A stretch of DNA of 64,000 bases from Cohnella algarum (GTDB taxonomy: Bacteria; Bacillota; Bacilli; Paenibacillales; Paenibacillaceae), in the NCBI RefSeq assembly GCF_016937515.1, contig NZ_JAFHKM010000002.1, forward strand, positions 3,901,001 to 3,965,000, given 5' to 3'. Both the position numbers and the translations under genes were made by a program. The notes under the pieces are model-generated. The model did no database searches. It saw only the letters and a list, made by a program, of their open reading frames with translations, and was not told where the DNA came from. This document shows positions 8,993 to 18,001 of the stretch, piece after piece (the first letter of the stretch is position 1; each line of letters begins with the position of its first letter).

Positions 8993-11665
8993 ATGGGCAA
9001 CGACAGGCAAAAGGTGCTGCTGATCGACGGGAACAGCATCGTGAATCGGGCGTTTTACGCGATGCCGCCGCTGACGAACAGCAGCGGTTTACATACGAAC
9101 GCGGTATTCGGGTTTACGACGATGCTGCTTAAAGTAATCGAGGAAGAGAAGCCGACGCATATGCTGGTCGCGTTCGACGCGGGCAAGGAAACGTTCCGGC
9201 ACGAGGGCTACGCGGAATACAAGGGCGGCCGCCAGAAGACGCCGCCGGAGCTGTCGGAGCAGTTTCCTTTGCTGAAGGAGCTGCTCAAGGCGTTCTCGAT
9301 TCCGCAATTCGAGCTTCCGGGCTACGAGGCCGACGACATTATCGGCACCTTGACCCGGATGGCAGAGGAGCAGAAGCAGACGGCCATCGTGGTGTCGGGC
9401 GACAAGGACATGCTGCAGCTGGCGTCGGACAAGGTGACGGTGCTGCTTACCCGCAAAGGCGTCAGCGAGACGGAACGGTTTACGCCGGAGGAAATTCGGG
9501 AGAAGTACGGCCTGACGCCTCCGCAAATCATCGATTTAAAGGGGCTTATGGGCGACGCCTCCGACAACATCCCCGGCATCCCGGGCGTCGGAGAAAAAAC
9601 CGCGCTCAAGCTGCTGGCCGAGTACGAAACGGTGGAGCAGGTGCTAGAGCATGCGGACGGCATTAAAGGCAAGCTGGGCGAGAACGTCCGCAATCACAAG
9701 GAAGATGCGCGCATGAGCAAGGAGCTGGCGACGATTTTCCGGGAGGTTCCGCTTGAGCGCACGTGGGACGAGCTGAGCTGGAGCGGCTACGACGCGGGGG
9801 AATTGGCCGCGGCGTTTCGCAAGCTGGAATTCAAGTCGCTGATCGAGCGCCTGAACTTGCCGGAGTCGGACGGCGGGGGCCCGGAGACGGACGGCGGCGG
9901 GGAGGTCCGCTATGAAGTCGTGCATGTCGACAGCGAGGAAGCATGGGAGGCGCTGAACGCGGCGCTTCCCGCGGCGGAAGCGCTGATCGTCGAATCGTAC
10001 GGCGAAAACCCGCATCAGGGGGAAGGCATCGGGCTTGCCGTCGCCGCGGGAGAGAAGCGGTTCGTCGTGCTTTACGAGCGGCTGCGCGAGGAGCAGGCTT
10101 CCGCGTTAAGGCGCTGGCTGGCGGACGGGAAGGCGGTGAAGCGCGGCTACGATCTGCACCGCGCCGAGCTGGTGCTCGCGCGAAGCGGCATCGAGCTGCG
10201 CGGGCAAACGTTCGACGTGCAGCTGGCCGGCTATTTGCTCGATCCGACCGAGGCGGATCCGTCGTTGGCCGGCTTGCTGCAGCGGCACGGGCTCGCCGCG
10301 ATCGCTTCCGACGAGGCCGTGTACGGGAAGGGCGCCAAATTTCGCGTTCCCGAGACGGAAGCGCTGGCCGGGCATCTGGCCGCCAAAGCCGACGCCGTGG
10401 CGCGTTTGGCCGGTCCTTTGGCGGAGGAGCTCGACAAGGCGGGCATGCGCAGGCTGTACTACGAGCTGGAGCAGCCGCTCTCGGTTATTCTGGCCGGGAT
10501 GGAAAAGACGGGAATCGTGGCCAGGGAGGAAGCGCTCCGGCAGCTTGGAGAGGAGTTCCAGCGGGGCATCGATCAGACGATGAAGGAAATTCATCGGATC
10601 GCCGGCTTCGAGTTCAACATCGGATCGACGAAGCAGCTGGGCGAGGTGCTGTTCGACAAGCTTGGCCTGCCCGTCGTCAAAAAGACGAAAACCGGCTACT
10701 CCACCGACGCGGAAGTGCTGGAAAAGCTGGAACCGTACCATGAAATCGTCCGTCTCATTCTTCACTACCGGACGCTGACGAAGCTGCAGTCGACCTACAT
10801 CGAAGGCTTGCTGAAGGAAATTCGGGAAGACGGCAAAATCCACACCTATTACCGACAGACAATCGCGGCGACCGGCCGGCTCAGCAGCCAGTTTCCGAAC
10901 CTGCAGAACATTCCGATCCGGCTTGAGGAAGGCCGTCAAATCCGCAAGGCGTTCCTGCCTTCGGAGGAAGGCTGGTCGATTTTGGCCGCGGACTATTCGC
11001 AGATCGAGCTGCGGGTATTGGCGCATATTTCGGGGGACGAGCGGCTGAAGGAAGCGTTCGTCCGGGAAATGGACATCCATACGAAAACCGCGATGGACGT
11101 GTTCGGGGTGTCCGCCGACAGAGTCGACGGCAACATGCGCCGCCAGGCGAAAGCGGTCAACTTCGGCATCGTGTACGGAATCAGCGATTACGGCCTCTCG
11201 CAAAACCTGAACATCACGCGGAAAGAGGCGGCCGCGTTTATCGAGCAATATTTTCACGTGTTCAAAGGCGTTCGCAGCTGGATGGACGCCATCGTCGCGC
11301 AGGCGAAAAAGGACGGCTACGTCACGACGCTGCTCGAGCGGCGCCGCTATTTGCCCGACATTAACGCTTCGAATTTCAATCTTCGCTCGTTCGCGGAACG
11401 GACGGCGATGAATACGCCGATTCAAGGAACGGCGGCGGACATCATCAAGCTGGCCATGCTGAACATGGACAAGGCGATTCGCGAGCGCGGGCTGAAAAGC
11501 CGCATGCTGCTCCAGGTGCACGACGAATTGGTGTTCGAGGTGCCGCCGGACGAACTGGAGCTGATGCGGAAGCTCGTTCCGTCCGTCATGGCGGACGCAT
11601 TCCCGCTCGATGTGCCGCTCAAAGCGGACGTCAGCGTTGGCGTAAATTGGTACGAAGCCAAATAA
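8993..11665 (+). CDS. polA: DNA polymerase I
   Basis: Replicative gap-filling and repair polymerase, 890 residues. The N-terminal 5' nuclease domain (about 1-290) has LLIDGNSIVNRAFYA and the HhH motif GIPGVGEKTALKLL. The central 3'-5' exonuclease domain lacks its first acidic motif (VESYGE where FDTET-like is expected), as in Bacillus Pol I, so proofreading is probably absent. The polymerase domain has motif A DYSQIELRVLAH, motif B RRQAKAVNFGIVYG and motif C QVHDELVFE. SD GGGGTGA precedes ATG 8993. Confidence 0.97.
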   Translation: MGNDRQKVLLIDGNSIVNRAFYAMPPLTNSSGLHTNAVFGFTTMLLKVIEEEKPTHMLVAFDAGKETFRHEGYAEYKGGRQKTPPELSEQFPLLKELLKAFSIPQFELPGYEADDIIGTLTRMAEEQKQTAIVVSGDKDMLQLASDKVTVLLTRKGVSETERFTPEEIREKYGLTPPQIIDLKGLMGDASDNIPGIPGVGEKTALKLLAEYETVEQVLEHADGIKGKLGENVRNHKEDARMSKELATIFREVPLERTWDELSWSGYDAGELAAAFRKLEFKSLIERLNLPESDGGGPETDGGGEVRYEVVHVDSEEAWEALNAALPAAEALIVESYGENPHQGEGIGLAVAAGEKRFVVLYERLREEQASALRRWLADGKAVKRGYDLHRAELVLARSGIELRGQTFDVQLAGYLLDPTEADPSLAGLLQRHGLAAIASDEAVYGKGAKFRVPETEALAGHLAAKADAVARLAGPLAEELDKAGMRRLYYELEQPLSVILAGMEKTGIVAREEALRQLGEEFQRGIDQTMKEIHRIAGFEFNIGSTKQLGEVLFDKLGLPVVKKTKTGYSTDAEVLEKLEPYHEIVRLILHYRTLTKLQSTYIEGLLKEIREDGKIHTYYRQTIAATGRLSSQFPNLQNIPIRLEEGRQIRKAFLPSEEGWSILAADYSQIELRVLAHISGDERLKEAFVREMDIHTKTAMDVFGVSADRVDGNMRRQAKAVNFGIVYGISDYGLSQNLNITRKEAAAFIEQYFHVFKGVRSWMDAIVAQAKKDGYVTTLLERRRYLPDINASNFNLRSFAERTAMNTPIQGTAADIIKLAMLNMDKAIRERGLKSRMLLQVHDELVFEVPPDELELMRKLVPSVMADAFPLDVPLKADVSVGVNWYEAK

Positions 11666-11668
11666 GCG

Positions 11669-11706
11669 AAAAAGGCCCGGGGCGGGGTGGCTCAGGCCTT
11701 TTTCTT
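11669..11706 (+). terminator. terminator after polA
   Basis: AAAAAGGCC (11669-11677) pairs with GGCCTTTTT (11695-11703), with an A-run before and a T-run after the stem. It could act in both directions. Confidence 0.7.
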
Positions 11707-11753
11707 CGTTTATAATGGAAAGGATAAGCTAGGCAAGTTGGAGGGAGCGCTTT

Positions 11754-12697
11754 ATGCCGGAATTGCCGGAAGTGGAAACGGTGCGCCGCACCTTGAACAA
11801 ACTGATCCCCGGCAAAACGATCCGCAGCGTGTCGGTGACCCTGCCGCGCATCATTCAGCGGCCGGACGATCCGGACGTCTTTTCCGCCATGCTGGAAGGA
11901 CGCACGTTTCAAAGCGTGGAACGGCGGGGAAAATTTTTGCGTCTGCTGACGGACGGGCTCGTCCTCGTGTCCCATTTGCGAATGGAGGGCCGGTACGGCC
12001 TTTATGACGAGAATGAACCGGTCGAACGTCATACGCACGTCATTTTTCATTTTACGGACGGGACTTCGTTAAGATATAAGGATGTCAGGCAATTCGGGAC
12101 GATGCATTTATTTACTCCCGGGGAAGATTTGAAGTCGAAGCCGCTGCTCAAGCTGGGGCTCGAGCCGTTGGACGAAGCATTCACGCCGGAGGCGTTTGCC
12201 GGTGCGATCGGCCGTCGGTCGACGAAGATCAAACCGCTGCTGCTCAACCAGGAAATCGTCGTCGGGTTGGGCAACATTTATGTGGACGAAGCGTTGTTCG
12301 CGGCCGGCATTCACCCGGAACGCGAGGCCGACAGCTTGAGCCGGGGAGAACGGGAGAAGCTGCATGCGGCGATCGTCGCCACGCTGACCTCGGCCGTCGA
12401 GGCCGGGGTTCTTCGATCAAGTCGTACGTAAACGGACAGGGCGAGATGGGGATGTTTCAGCATCGGCTCAAAGCATACGGCCGTACAGGCGAACCGTGCG
12501 AGCATTGCGGGCATGCGATCGTAAAGTTCACGCTCGGAGGCAGAGGGACGCATATTTGCGAGCGCTGCCAAAGGCTGCCCCGGAGCGAGCGTTCGGCCGC
12601 CCGCGCAAAAGAAAGAACCGCTGCAGTCGGAAAGCCGGGAACGAACGCGGTCAAGAGGCGACTGGACGGAACGGCAGGGTCAGCCCCCTCCGTCTGA
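11754..12697 (+). CDS. mutM: formamidopyrimidine-DNA glycosylase, frameshifted
   Basis: Base-excision-repair glycosylase that removes 8-oxoguanine and nicks the strand. The N-terminal catalytic PELPEVETVRR is intact and Met1 precedes Pro2. The helix-two-turn-helix (LLLNQEIVVGLGNIYVDEALF) is present. Near 12408 the frame breaks: GGCCGGGGTTC lacks one G that would give AGGSSIKSYVNG, and the C-terminal zinc finger (CEHC...CERC) continues one frame over to 12697. Repaired length is about 314 residues, slightly longer than usual because of a basic tail. polA-mutM-ytaF-coaE order is conserved in Bacillales. Confidence 0.9.
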
Positions 12698-12801
12698 CGG
12701 ATCGGGGCATCCGCCCGGCAAGCTGCATACGATGGGTGAAGAGTCAGCTTCAAGGGCAGATCGCCCGGGAAACGACGATTTCCGTATGCAGGAGGTACGC
12801 C

Positions 12802-13476
12802 ATGCTCGTACACGGAGCTTCGCTGCTGCTCTTGTCGTTCGCGGTCAGCTTGGACGGATTCGGCGTCGGGATGACCTACGGATTAAGGAAAATACGGATT
12901 CCGCTGCCGTCGATTCTGATCATTTCCGTTTGTTCCGGCGTTATCCTTCTTCTTTCGATGATGGCGGGGGTCGCGCTGGCCGGCGTTTTGTCGCCGCACG
13001 GGGCTTCGGCGGTCGGGGCGGTTATTTTGATCGGAATCGGCGTTTGGGCGCTTGTCCAATTTTCTCGCAACCGGGATCGGGACGATGCGGATGCGCCGAA
13101 AGAGGCGGACAGGACGGTACCGCCGCCGGCAAAGTCGACTTTGGTCACGCTGGAAATTCGAAGGCTGGGCATTATCATTCAAATTTTGCGAACGCCGTCG
13201 GCGGCGGATGTCGACCGATCGGGCATTATAACGGCGGGGGAAGCCTTTCTGCTCGGAGCCGCTTTGTCGCTGGACGCGTTCGGCGCGGGAATCGGAGCCG
13301 CCCTCGTAGGATTTCCGCCGGTCGCGACGGCTATCCTGATCGCTTGCTCGAGCGGACTTTTTCTATGGCTCGGGATGCGTTTCGGTTTCGCGGCGGCCGG
13401 TTGGCGATGGATACGCAAGCTTAGCGTGCTGCCGGGTATTATTTTAATCGTGATGGGAATCGTTAAATTGTTCTAA
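12802..13476 (+). CDS. ytaF: sporulation membrane protein YtaF
   Basis: Membrane protein of the MntP/YtaF superfamily associated with sporulation; its substrate is not established. The 224-residue protein has about six hydrophobic helices in two repeated halves, each with a conserved SLDxFGxG motif (SLDGFGVG near residue 16 and SLDAFGAGIG near residue 157) separated by a charged loop. GGAGG lies 6 bases before ATG 12802. It lies between mutM and coaE, the usual place. Confidence 0.88.
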   Translation: MLVHGASLLLLSFAVSLDGFGVGMTYGLRKIRIPLPSILIISVCSGVILLLSMMAGVALAGVLSPHGASAVGAVILIGIGVWALVQFSRNRDRDDADAPKEADRTVPPPAKSTLVTLEIRRLGIIIQILRTPSAADVDRSGIITAGEAFLLGAALSLDAFGAGIGAALVGFPPVATAILIACSSGLFLWLGMRFGFAAAGWRWIRKLSVLPGIILIVMGIVKLF

Positions 13477-13494
13477 ACGGAAATGAGGTGCCGC

Positions 13495-14091
13495 ATGAAT
13501 GTCGGTTTAACCGGTGGAATCGCCACCGGGAAAAGCACGGTTGCCCGCTTGCTTGTCGAAAGCGGTGCGGCGCTGGTCGACGCCGATCGCATTGCCCGGG
13601 AAATTGTCGAGCCCGGGCAGCCTTCGCTGGCGCAAATTGCGGAGCGGTTCGGACAAGACGTGATCCGGGAAGACGGGACGTTGAATCGAAAAAAGCTGGG
13701 CGAAATCGTGTTTTCGAACGAGAAGGAGCGCAAAGCGCTCGAAGCGATCACGCACCCCGCGATACGGGCCTTGATGCGCGAGCGAATGGACAAGCTCGAA
13801 CGGGAAGCGCCGGACCGGCTGGTCGTCGTCGATGTTCCTCTATTGTACGAATCCGGGCTGCAGTTTCTTTTTGAACGAGTCATGGTCGTGTACGTTCCCC
13901 GGGACGTCCAGCTTCAGCGGCTGATGAAGCGGGACGGGCTGCCCGAAGCCGAAGCGAAGCGGAGATTGGCCGCCCAAATGGATATCGAGGAGAAAAAACG
14001 GATGGCCGACATCGTGATCGACAACAGCGGCAGCATGGAAGACACGATTCGCCAGGTGCATTCCTTTTGCGGAGGCAAAGGCTTCGCATGA
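13495..14091 (+). CDS. coaE: dephospho-CoA kinase
   Basis: Catalyses the last step of coenzyme A synthesis, phosphorylation of dephospho-CoA. The 198-residue protein has the P-loop GGIATGKST at residues 7-15, the DADRIAREI motif and VVVDVPLLYE in the middle. ATG 13495 is chosen over in-frame ATG 13483 because of the SD (GAGGTG) and family length. It overlaps the next gene as ATGA. Confidence 0.95.
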   Translation: MNVGLTGGIATGKSTVARLLVESGAALVDADRIAREIVEPGQPSLAQIAERFGQDVIREDGTLNRKKLGEIVFSNEKERKALEAITHPAIRALMRERMDKLEREAPDRLVVVDVPLLYESGLQFLFERVMVVYVPRDVQLQRLMKRDGLPEAEAKRRLAAQMDIEEKKRMADIVIDNSGSMEDTIRQVHSFCGGKGFA

Positions 14092-14666
14092 GCGCCGCCG
14101 TCAGAAAGCGGAGAAGGCGGTTGTTGATCCCGCTCGTTCTCGTTGTCGCCGTTATCGCAATCGTCCAAACGGACTGGCTCGGCAGAACGATGTATCCGAT
14201 CTACTATAAGGATGAAATTCGTTCCACCGCTTCGCGCTTCCAGCTGGATCCGCTGCTCGTCGCCGCGATCATCCGGGTCGAATCGAATTACAGGGCCGAA
14301 GCGGTTTCCCCCAAAGGGGCGCTTGGCATTATGCAGGTCATGCCGGACACCGCGAACTGGATTTTGGAAAAGGAAGCGGAATTCGGCGCGTTGACCGTAC
14401 AGGAAATCGGCCGGAATCCGGAAGCCGGCATGCAGGTCGGCGGCTGGTATATCCGGGAAATGCTGCGGCAGTTCGACGGAAACCTCGCGGCGTCGCTTGC
14501 GGCGTACAACGCGGGTCCGGGCAAGGTCAGGCAATGGCTGAACGAAGGCGTTTGGGACGGCAGCCAGCAGAGCATTAACGATATTCCGTATGGGGAAACG
14601 AGGCATTACGTTCAGCGCATATTTTATTATTATAATAAGTATCAGCAATTATATGATGAATTATAA
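14088..14666 (+). CDS. membrane-anchored lytic transglycosylase (SLT fold)
   Basis: Cleaves peptidoglycan glycan strands. In 192 residues there is an N-terminal membrane anchor (about 10-28) after a basic stretch, then a Slt70-type domain with catalytic Glu in IRVESNYRAEAVS, followed by GALGIMQVMPDTA, AGMQVGGWYI and AAYNAGPGKV. The ATG overlaps the coaE stop, so the two are probably co-translated. Confidence 0.92.
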   Translation: MSAAVRKRRRRLLIPLVLVVAVIAIVQTDWLGRTMYPIYYKDEIRSTASRFQLDPLLVAAIIRVESNYRAEAVSPKGALGIMQVMPDTANWILEKEAEFGALTVQEIGRNPEAGMQVGGWYIREMLRQFDGNLAASLAAYNAGPGKVRQWLNEGVWDGSQQSINDIPYGETRHYVQRIFYYYNKYQQLYDEL

Positions 14667-14670
14667 AGAG

Positions 14671-14694
14671 GAAGCCTTGAGCGCGCGAGGCTTC
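14671..14694. terminator. hairpin between convergent genes
   Basis: GAAGCCT (14671-14677) and AGGCTTC (14688-14694) form a 7-bp stem between the transglycosylase and SASP genes. There is no clean T-run on either side, so terminator function is only likely. Confidence 0.4.
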
Positions 14695-14733
14695 AAGACT
14701 TCCCATTAGTTCGAAATGGCGTTGATGAAACGA

Positions 14734-14952
14734 TTACTTGAATTGGCCGGCAAGTTGTTGTTCCGCGATCGTCACCAGGCGTTTCGTGATGTTACCACCG
14801 ATCGAACCCGTATCGCGGGTCACCATGTTCCCGTAGTAGCCGTCCTGCGGGATGGCAATGCCAAGCTCTTGCGCAACCTCGAATTTCAGTTGGTCCAGCG
14901 CTTGGTTCGCTTGAGGGACAAGCAGTTGATTGCTGCGGGATCCTTCACCCAT
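14734..14952 (-). CDS. small acid-soluble spore protein, alpha/beta type
   Basis: Coats and protects spore DNA and is degraded at germination. The 72-residue protein has the family pattern: LDQLKFEVAQELG containing the GPR protease site (Glu-Val-Ala), then YYGNMVTRDTGSIGG and ITKRLVTIAEQQL. The SD GAGGAGGTG lies just before the ATG. It is divergent from nrdR. A sigma-G promoter is expected but I did not identify one. Confidence 0.95.
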   Translation of the reverse strand: MGEGSRSNQLLVPQANQALDQLKFEVAQELGIAIPQDGYYGNMVTRDTGSIGGNITKRLVTIAEQQLAGQFK

Positions 14953-15060
14953 TGTTGTTCACCTCCTCGCGGTTGGTAATCGTATTATGTGCATTCGTTT
15001 TGGGTTCATGTAAGGTAAGCGTTGGAAAAGATATTGGCATGAAAGGAGACAATTTTGCTT

Positions 15061-15522
15061 ATGAAATGCCCGTATTGCGATTACAGCGGCACGAAAGTGC
15101 TCGATTCGCGTCCGGCCAACGACAATAAATCGATCCGCCGCCGCCGCGAGTGCGAGCAATGCAGCCGCAGATTCACGACGTTCGAGATGGTGGAAGAAAC
15201 GCCGCTCGTCGTCGTCAAAAAAGACGGCAGCCGCGAAGAGTTCAGCCGCGACAAAGTGCTGCGCGGGCTGCTGCGCTCCTGCGAAAAACGGCCCGTATCG
15301 GTCGATCAGCTGGAAGTGATCGTCTCGAACGTGGAGCGCGAGCTTCGGACGACGGCCCAAACGGAAGTTGAAAGCCGCGTCATCGGCGAGCTTTTGATGG
15401 AGCAGCTGTACTCGGTCGATGAAGTCGCCTACGTCCGTTTCGCTTCGGTATATCGGCAGTTTAAGGACATCAACATGTTCCTGAAAGAACTGAATAGTCT
15501 GATTTCAAAACATGGCATCTAA
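15061..15522 (+). CDS. nrdR: transcriptional repressor NrdR
   Basis: Represses ribonucleotide reductase genes in response to dATP/ATP. The 153-residue protein has an N-terminal zinc ribbon (CPYC...CEQC) and an ATP-cone domain ([20 protein letters not shown]). ATG 15061 matches the usual MKCPYC start but is 12 bases from the SD AGGAG; TTG 15055, in frame and 6 bases from the SD, would add two residues. Confidence 0.95.
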   Translation: MKCPYCDYSGTKVLDSRPANDNKSIRRRRECEQCSRRFTTFEMVEETPLVVVKKDGSREEFSRDKVLRGLLRSCEKRPVSVDQLEVIVSNVERELRTTAQTEVESRVIGELLMEQLYSVDEVAYVRFASVYRQFKDINMFLKELNSLISKHGI

Positions 15523-15527
15523 AAGCG

Positions 15528-15556
15528 TTGACACGCCGCATTTCCTGTGATAAACT
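15528..15556 (+). promoter_or_regulatory. promoter of the tRNA-Ala cluster
   Basis: TTGACA (15528-15533), a 17-base spacer and TAAACT (15551-15556): a near-consensus vegetative promoter starting 6 bases after nrdR and 33 bases before the first tRNA-like sequence. Confidence 0.75.
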
Positions 15557-15588
15557 CATTTTTGTCGTCACGGAACGACGTGTCGCAC

Positions 15589-15626
15589 GGGGCCATAGCT
15601 CAGCTGGGAGAGCGCATCGCTGGCAG
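15589..15626 (+). pseudogene. 5' half of a tRNA-Ala (copy 1)
   Basis: Acceptor strand GGGGCCA, a normal D arm (GCTC/GAGC), anticodon-stem strand CATCG and loop CTGGCAG with anticodon GGC are in place. What follows (15627-15648) is not a tRNA 3' half: the strand opposite CATCG pairs poorly and there is no T arm. The missing strand CGATG, preceded by the same loop, is found at 43137-43167. Confidence 0.7.
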
Positions 15627-15648
15627 AGTTGGGGTCACAACAGAATAC

Positions 15649-15701
15649 GGGGCATTAGCTCAGTTGGGAGAGCGTTGCACTGGCAGAGCAGAAGTCAACT
15701 G
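15649..15701 (+). pseudogene. tRNA-Ala-like sequence without T arm (copy 2)
   Basis: GGGGCAT, a full D arm (GCTC/GAGC), anticodon stem TTGC/GCAG with one A-A mismatch next to loop CTGGCAG (anticodon GGC), then AAGTC and AACTG. The T loop and 3' acceptor strand are missing, so it cannot fold as a tRNA. Confidence 0.6.
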
Positions 15702-15720
15702 AATAAGGATTGTATAATGT

Positions 15721-15796
<76 letters not shown>

Positions 15797-15810
15797 CTAC
15801 CGAATTTACA

Positions 15811-15836
15811 CCCTCATATGAGGGTTTTTATTTTGT
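15811..15836 (+). terminator. terminator after tRNA-Ala
   Basis: Perfect palindrome CCCTCATATGAGGG (15811-15824) followed by a T-rich tract. Confidence 0.8.
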
Positions 15837-15856
15837 CTTCTTAAGGAGTTTGACCG

Positions 15857-15935
15857 TTGTATAAAATATTTGGATGATTGTATAAAAATACAAATCTTCG
15901 ATATCGCGGTAACAATCCGGTAACATGCGGTAAAA
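15857..15935. repeat. two sets of short direct repeats near the left island end
   Basis: TTGTATAAAA occurs at 15857 and 15878 (21 bases apart). CGGTAACA occurs at 15907 and 15918 and as CGGTAAAA at 15928 (11 and 10 bases apart). Turn-spaced repeats beside an attachment site are typical of integrase/excisionase binding sites; that role is inferred. The remainder of 15837-16102 holds no gene that I see. Confidence 0.45.
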
Positions 15936-16102
15936 TTAAATGTCTGAGTACATAAAATAACGAGAAATAACGATGTGGGAGCAGTGTAAGCAAGCATGGT
16001 TTTTTAGTAACTGGGTAGTCTAAACATGGAACCCATAGGAGGATTATTTCGTTTGTGTTATACTGGATACATAAGAAATGATCAGCTTGTGAGGTGGATT
16101 GC

Positions 16103-16258
16103 ATGACAACAGCCGAAATGAAAAAATACATCGATGGTATGGATGAATACATTAAAAAAATTAGTGTGGAGCCACGTGGGAAGTCCCTAGAGTTCTTGCA
16201 GAAGGCAGGTATTGTGGATAAGGACGGTAAGCTTACGCCGCAATATCAAGAAAAATGA
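16103..16258 (+). CDS. small protein, possible antitoxin
   Basis: A 51-residue gene with SD GAGGTG before ATG 16103. It is charged and ends with a GIVDKDGKLTPQYQ stretch, a C-terminal pattern I associate with small antitoxin-type proteins (impression only). It overlaps the next gene by four bases (ATGA), typical of toxin-antitoxin pairs. There is no DNA-binding motif I can name. Confidence 0.55.
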   Translation: MTTAEMKKYIDGMDEYIKKISVEPRGKSLEFLQKAGIVDKDGKLTPQYQEK

Positions 16259-16881
16259 TGTATTCGAATTTACCGAATTTTGTACTTGGCTTTCATGGCT
16301 GCGATAAAGCTGTCGCTGAAAGAATACTGCTTCATGAGGATAAAATGCGTTCCAGCGACAACGATTATGACTGGCTTGGTCCTGGAATTTACTTCTGGGA
16401 AAACAACCCTCAGCGTGCTATTGACTATGCTCAAATGCTAAGGGATTATCCTAATCGATCTAGGAAGCCAATCATAGAGCCTGCCTCTCTCGGTGCCATT
16501 ATTGATTTGGGTCATTGCTTGAATTTGTTGGAGCAAAGCTCATTGGATGTTTTAAGAAGAGGCTACGAAATACTCAAAATTAAACTGAATAATTTGAATA
16601 CGCCTATGCCTCAAAATAAGTACGGCTTCGGTAATGAGAGTAAAGACCTGCTAAGACGCTATCTGGATTGTGCTGTGATCCAAGCTGTACATGAGTACAA
16701 CAAGGAGACTGGACAAAAGCCGTACGATTCGGTAAGAGGTGTATTCTTTGAAGGCAGAGATCTCTACCCAGGTGCGGGCTTTAAGGAGAAGAATCATATT
16801 CAAATTTGCGTCATAAACCCCAATTGTATAAAGGGATATTTTAAGCCGACGGAGCCTATAGAAGGATTCGATATTCCATAA
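16255..16881 (+). CDS. ADP-ribosyltransferase-like protein, possible toxin
   Basis: A 208-residue soluble protein. The N-terminal pattern FHGCDKAVAERILL, then DYDWLGPGIYFWENNPQRA, resembles the NAD-binding core of ADP-ribosyltransferase-fold proteins (H-G near the start; G-x-Y-F followed by A in a helix); this is by eye only. A second block GVFFEGRDLYPGAGF is near residue 160. Coupled to the 51-residue gene upstream and sited between the tRNA and the integrase, a common cargo position for toxin-antitoxin modules. Low-GC codon use. Confidence 0.5.
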   Translation: MMYSNLPNFVLGFHGCDKAVAERILLHEDKMRSSDNDYDWLGPGIYFWENNPQRAIDYAQMLRDYPNRSRKPIIEPASLGAIIDLGHCLNLLEQSSLDVLRRGYEILKIKLNNLNTPMPQNKYGFGNESKDLLRRYLDCAVIQAVHEYNKETGQKPYDSVRGVFFEGRDLYPGAGFKEKNHIQICVINPNCIKGYFKPTEPIEGFDIP

Positions 16882-16887
16882 CGTAAG

Positions 16888-16917
16888 AAAAGCCACTTCT
16901 ACTGAAATGGCTTTTTT
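16888..16917. terminator. terminator between convergent genes
   Basis: AAAAGCCA (16888-16895) pairs with TGGCTTTT (16908-16915) and is flanked by A and T runs. It probably serves both the gene on the left and the integrase on the right. Confidence 0.7.
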
Positions 16918-16945
16918 GCTTATTCCTTATTTATGCGATAATTGT

Positions 16946-17098
16946 TCATGATCTTGTTTTATTAATTTCGTCCCTGAATTTTGCTAATCCTTCCCTTTGC
17001 ATTCCTGGTATGACATGTGAGTACATATCTAACGTGACTCGAATCGAGCTGTGTCCGAGCTTAGTGGAAAGCGCTTTGATATTAGCTCCAGATTTGAC
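16946..17098 (-). pseudogene. int: integrase, C-terminal fragment (separated by transposon 1)
   Basis: Reads VKSGANIKALSTKLGHSS then LDMYSHV, the last catalytic His box and active-site Tyr of tyrosine recombinases, ending at TGA 16946. It is the 3' continuation of the fragment at 20101-21141: removing the transposon and one copy of the 6-bp duplication joins HSHASIS to VKSGANI in frame, giving a 397-residue integrase. Confidence 0.9.
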
Positions 17099-17200
17099 CG
17101 AAATTGTTACTGCCAACGCATAATGCCCGCCAGTTGACGGTGTAAGTTGTCCTGCTGGTGATGGTCAATCTGTCCCCTGATGTTTAAGGAAAAGGGAGAA

Positions 17201-18001
17201 TCACGATAATTCTCCCTGGATGACACGCTTGACCATATGATCGTCAATGATCCGATGTTTGTTCTGTGAGCCGTAGATGAGTGCATGTGTACATACTTTG
17301 TTGATCAGCCTTGCGGCGCCGCTCGAGAATCGGTAGATGTCGTCGATCGCGCTGTCGGTAAAGATGTCATGCTCCGCGCCAGCGAACGTCATGTGACGCC
17401 TAATGTAATCGCCGGTCTGGGCACGATCATAGTGCGGCAGCTTGCACTGCAGGTCGATCCGCTGGCGGATCGCCGCATACGCTTGCATATTCAGGCGATC
17501 CCACAGCTCGCTTTGACCGACCAGGATGAGCGCCATAGGGCTCTGTGCATCCATCTTGAAATTGAGCAGGAAACGCACTTCCTCCAGCATTTCGCGATCC
17601 AGCAGATGGGCCTCGTCGACGACGACAACCGGCTGCAATCGATGAATACCGCGCATAAGCTCAATCTCGCGGTGCAGCTGGCGCTTGGCATCGCCGCGGT
17701 AGAACTTCGATTCGCAGCCGAGTTGTTCGAGCAACCCCTTGTAAAAATGCCGCGGCGTCAGCTTAGAGTCCGATAGGTAGAGCACCTTGTACTTTGCCGG
17801 ATCCAGCACTTCGGTGAACCGCCGAATCGTCGTCGTCTTCCCCGTGCCGCAATCGCCGGTAACAACCGCAAACCACTGCCGCTGGGCAGCGTACTCCAGA
17901 CGCCCGAGCGTTTCCTCGAGCGTGACCGATTCGTACAACTCGCTGGTCGAGATGTCCCGGGAGAATGGTGAGCGGGTAAGGCCGTAGAAGGACTCAAACA
18001 T
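17201..18001 (-). CDS. AAA+ ATPase of transposon 1 (ExeA/TniB-like)
   Basis: ATP-dependent partner of the DDE transposase, expected to choose or activate target DNA as in TniB, IstB or MuB systems. The 266-residue protein has Walker A GDCGTGKTT (residues about 50-58), Walker B VVVVDEAHLL and an arginine-rich C-terminal lid. Its start overlaps the end of the transposase gene by eight bases. Confidence 0.88.
   Translation of the reverse strand: MFESFYGLTRSPFSRDISTSELYESVTLEETLGRLEYAAQRQWFAVVTGDCGTGKTTTIRRFTEVLDPAKYKVLYLSDSKLTPRHFYKGLLEQLGCESKFYRGDAKRQLHREIELMRGIHRLQPVVVVDEAHLLDREMLEEVRFLLNFKMDAQSPMALILVGQSELWDRLNMQAYAAIRQRIDLQCKLPHYDRAQTGDYIRRHMTFAGAEHDIFTDSAIDDIYRFSSGAARLINKVCTHALIYGSQNKHRIIDDHMVKRVIQGELS

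Noticed and set aside
10106..11521. Long open frame antisense to polA
   Set aside because: A shadow of the polymerase gene; no recognisable domain and no ribosome-binding site.
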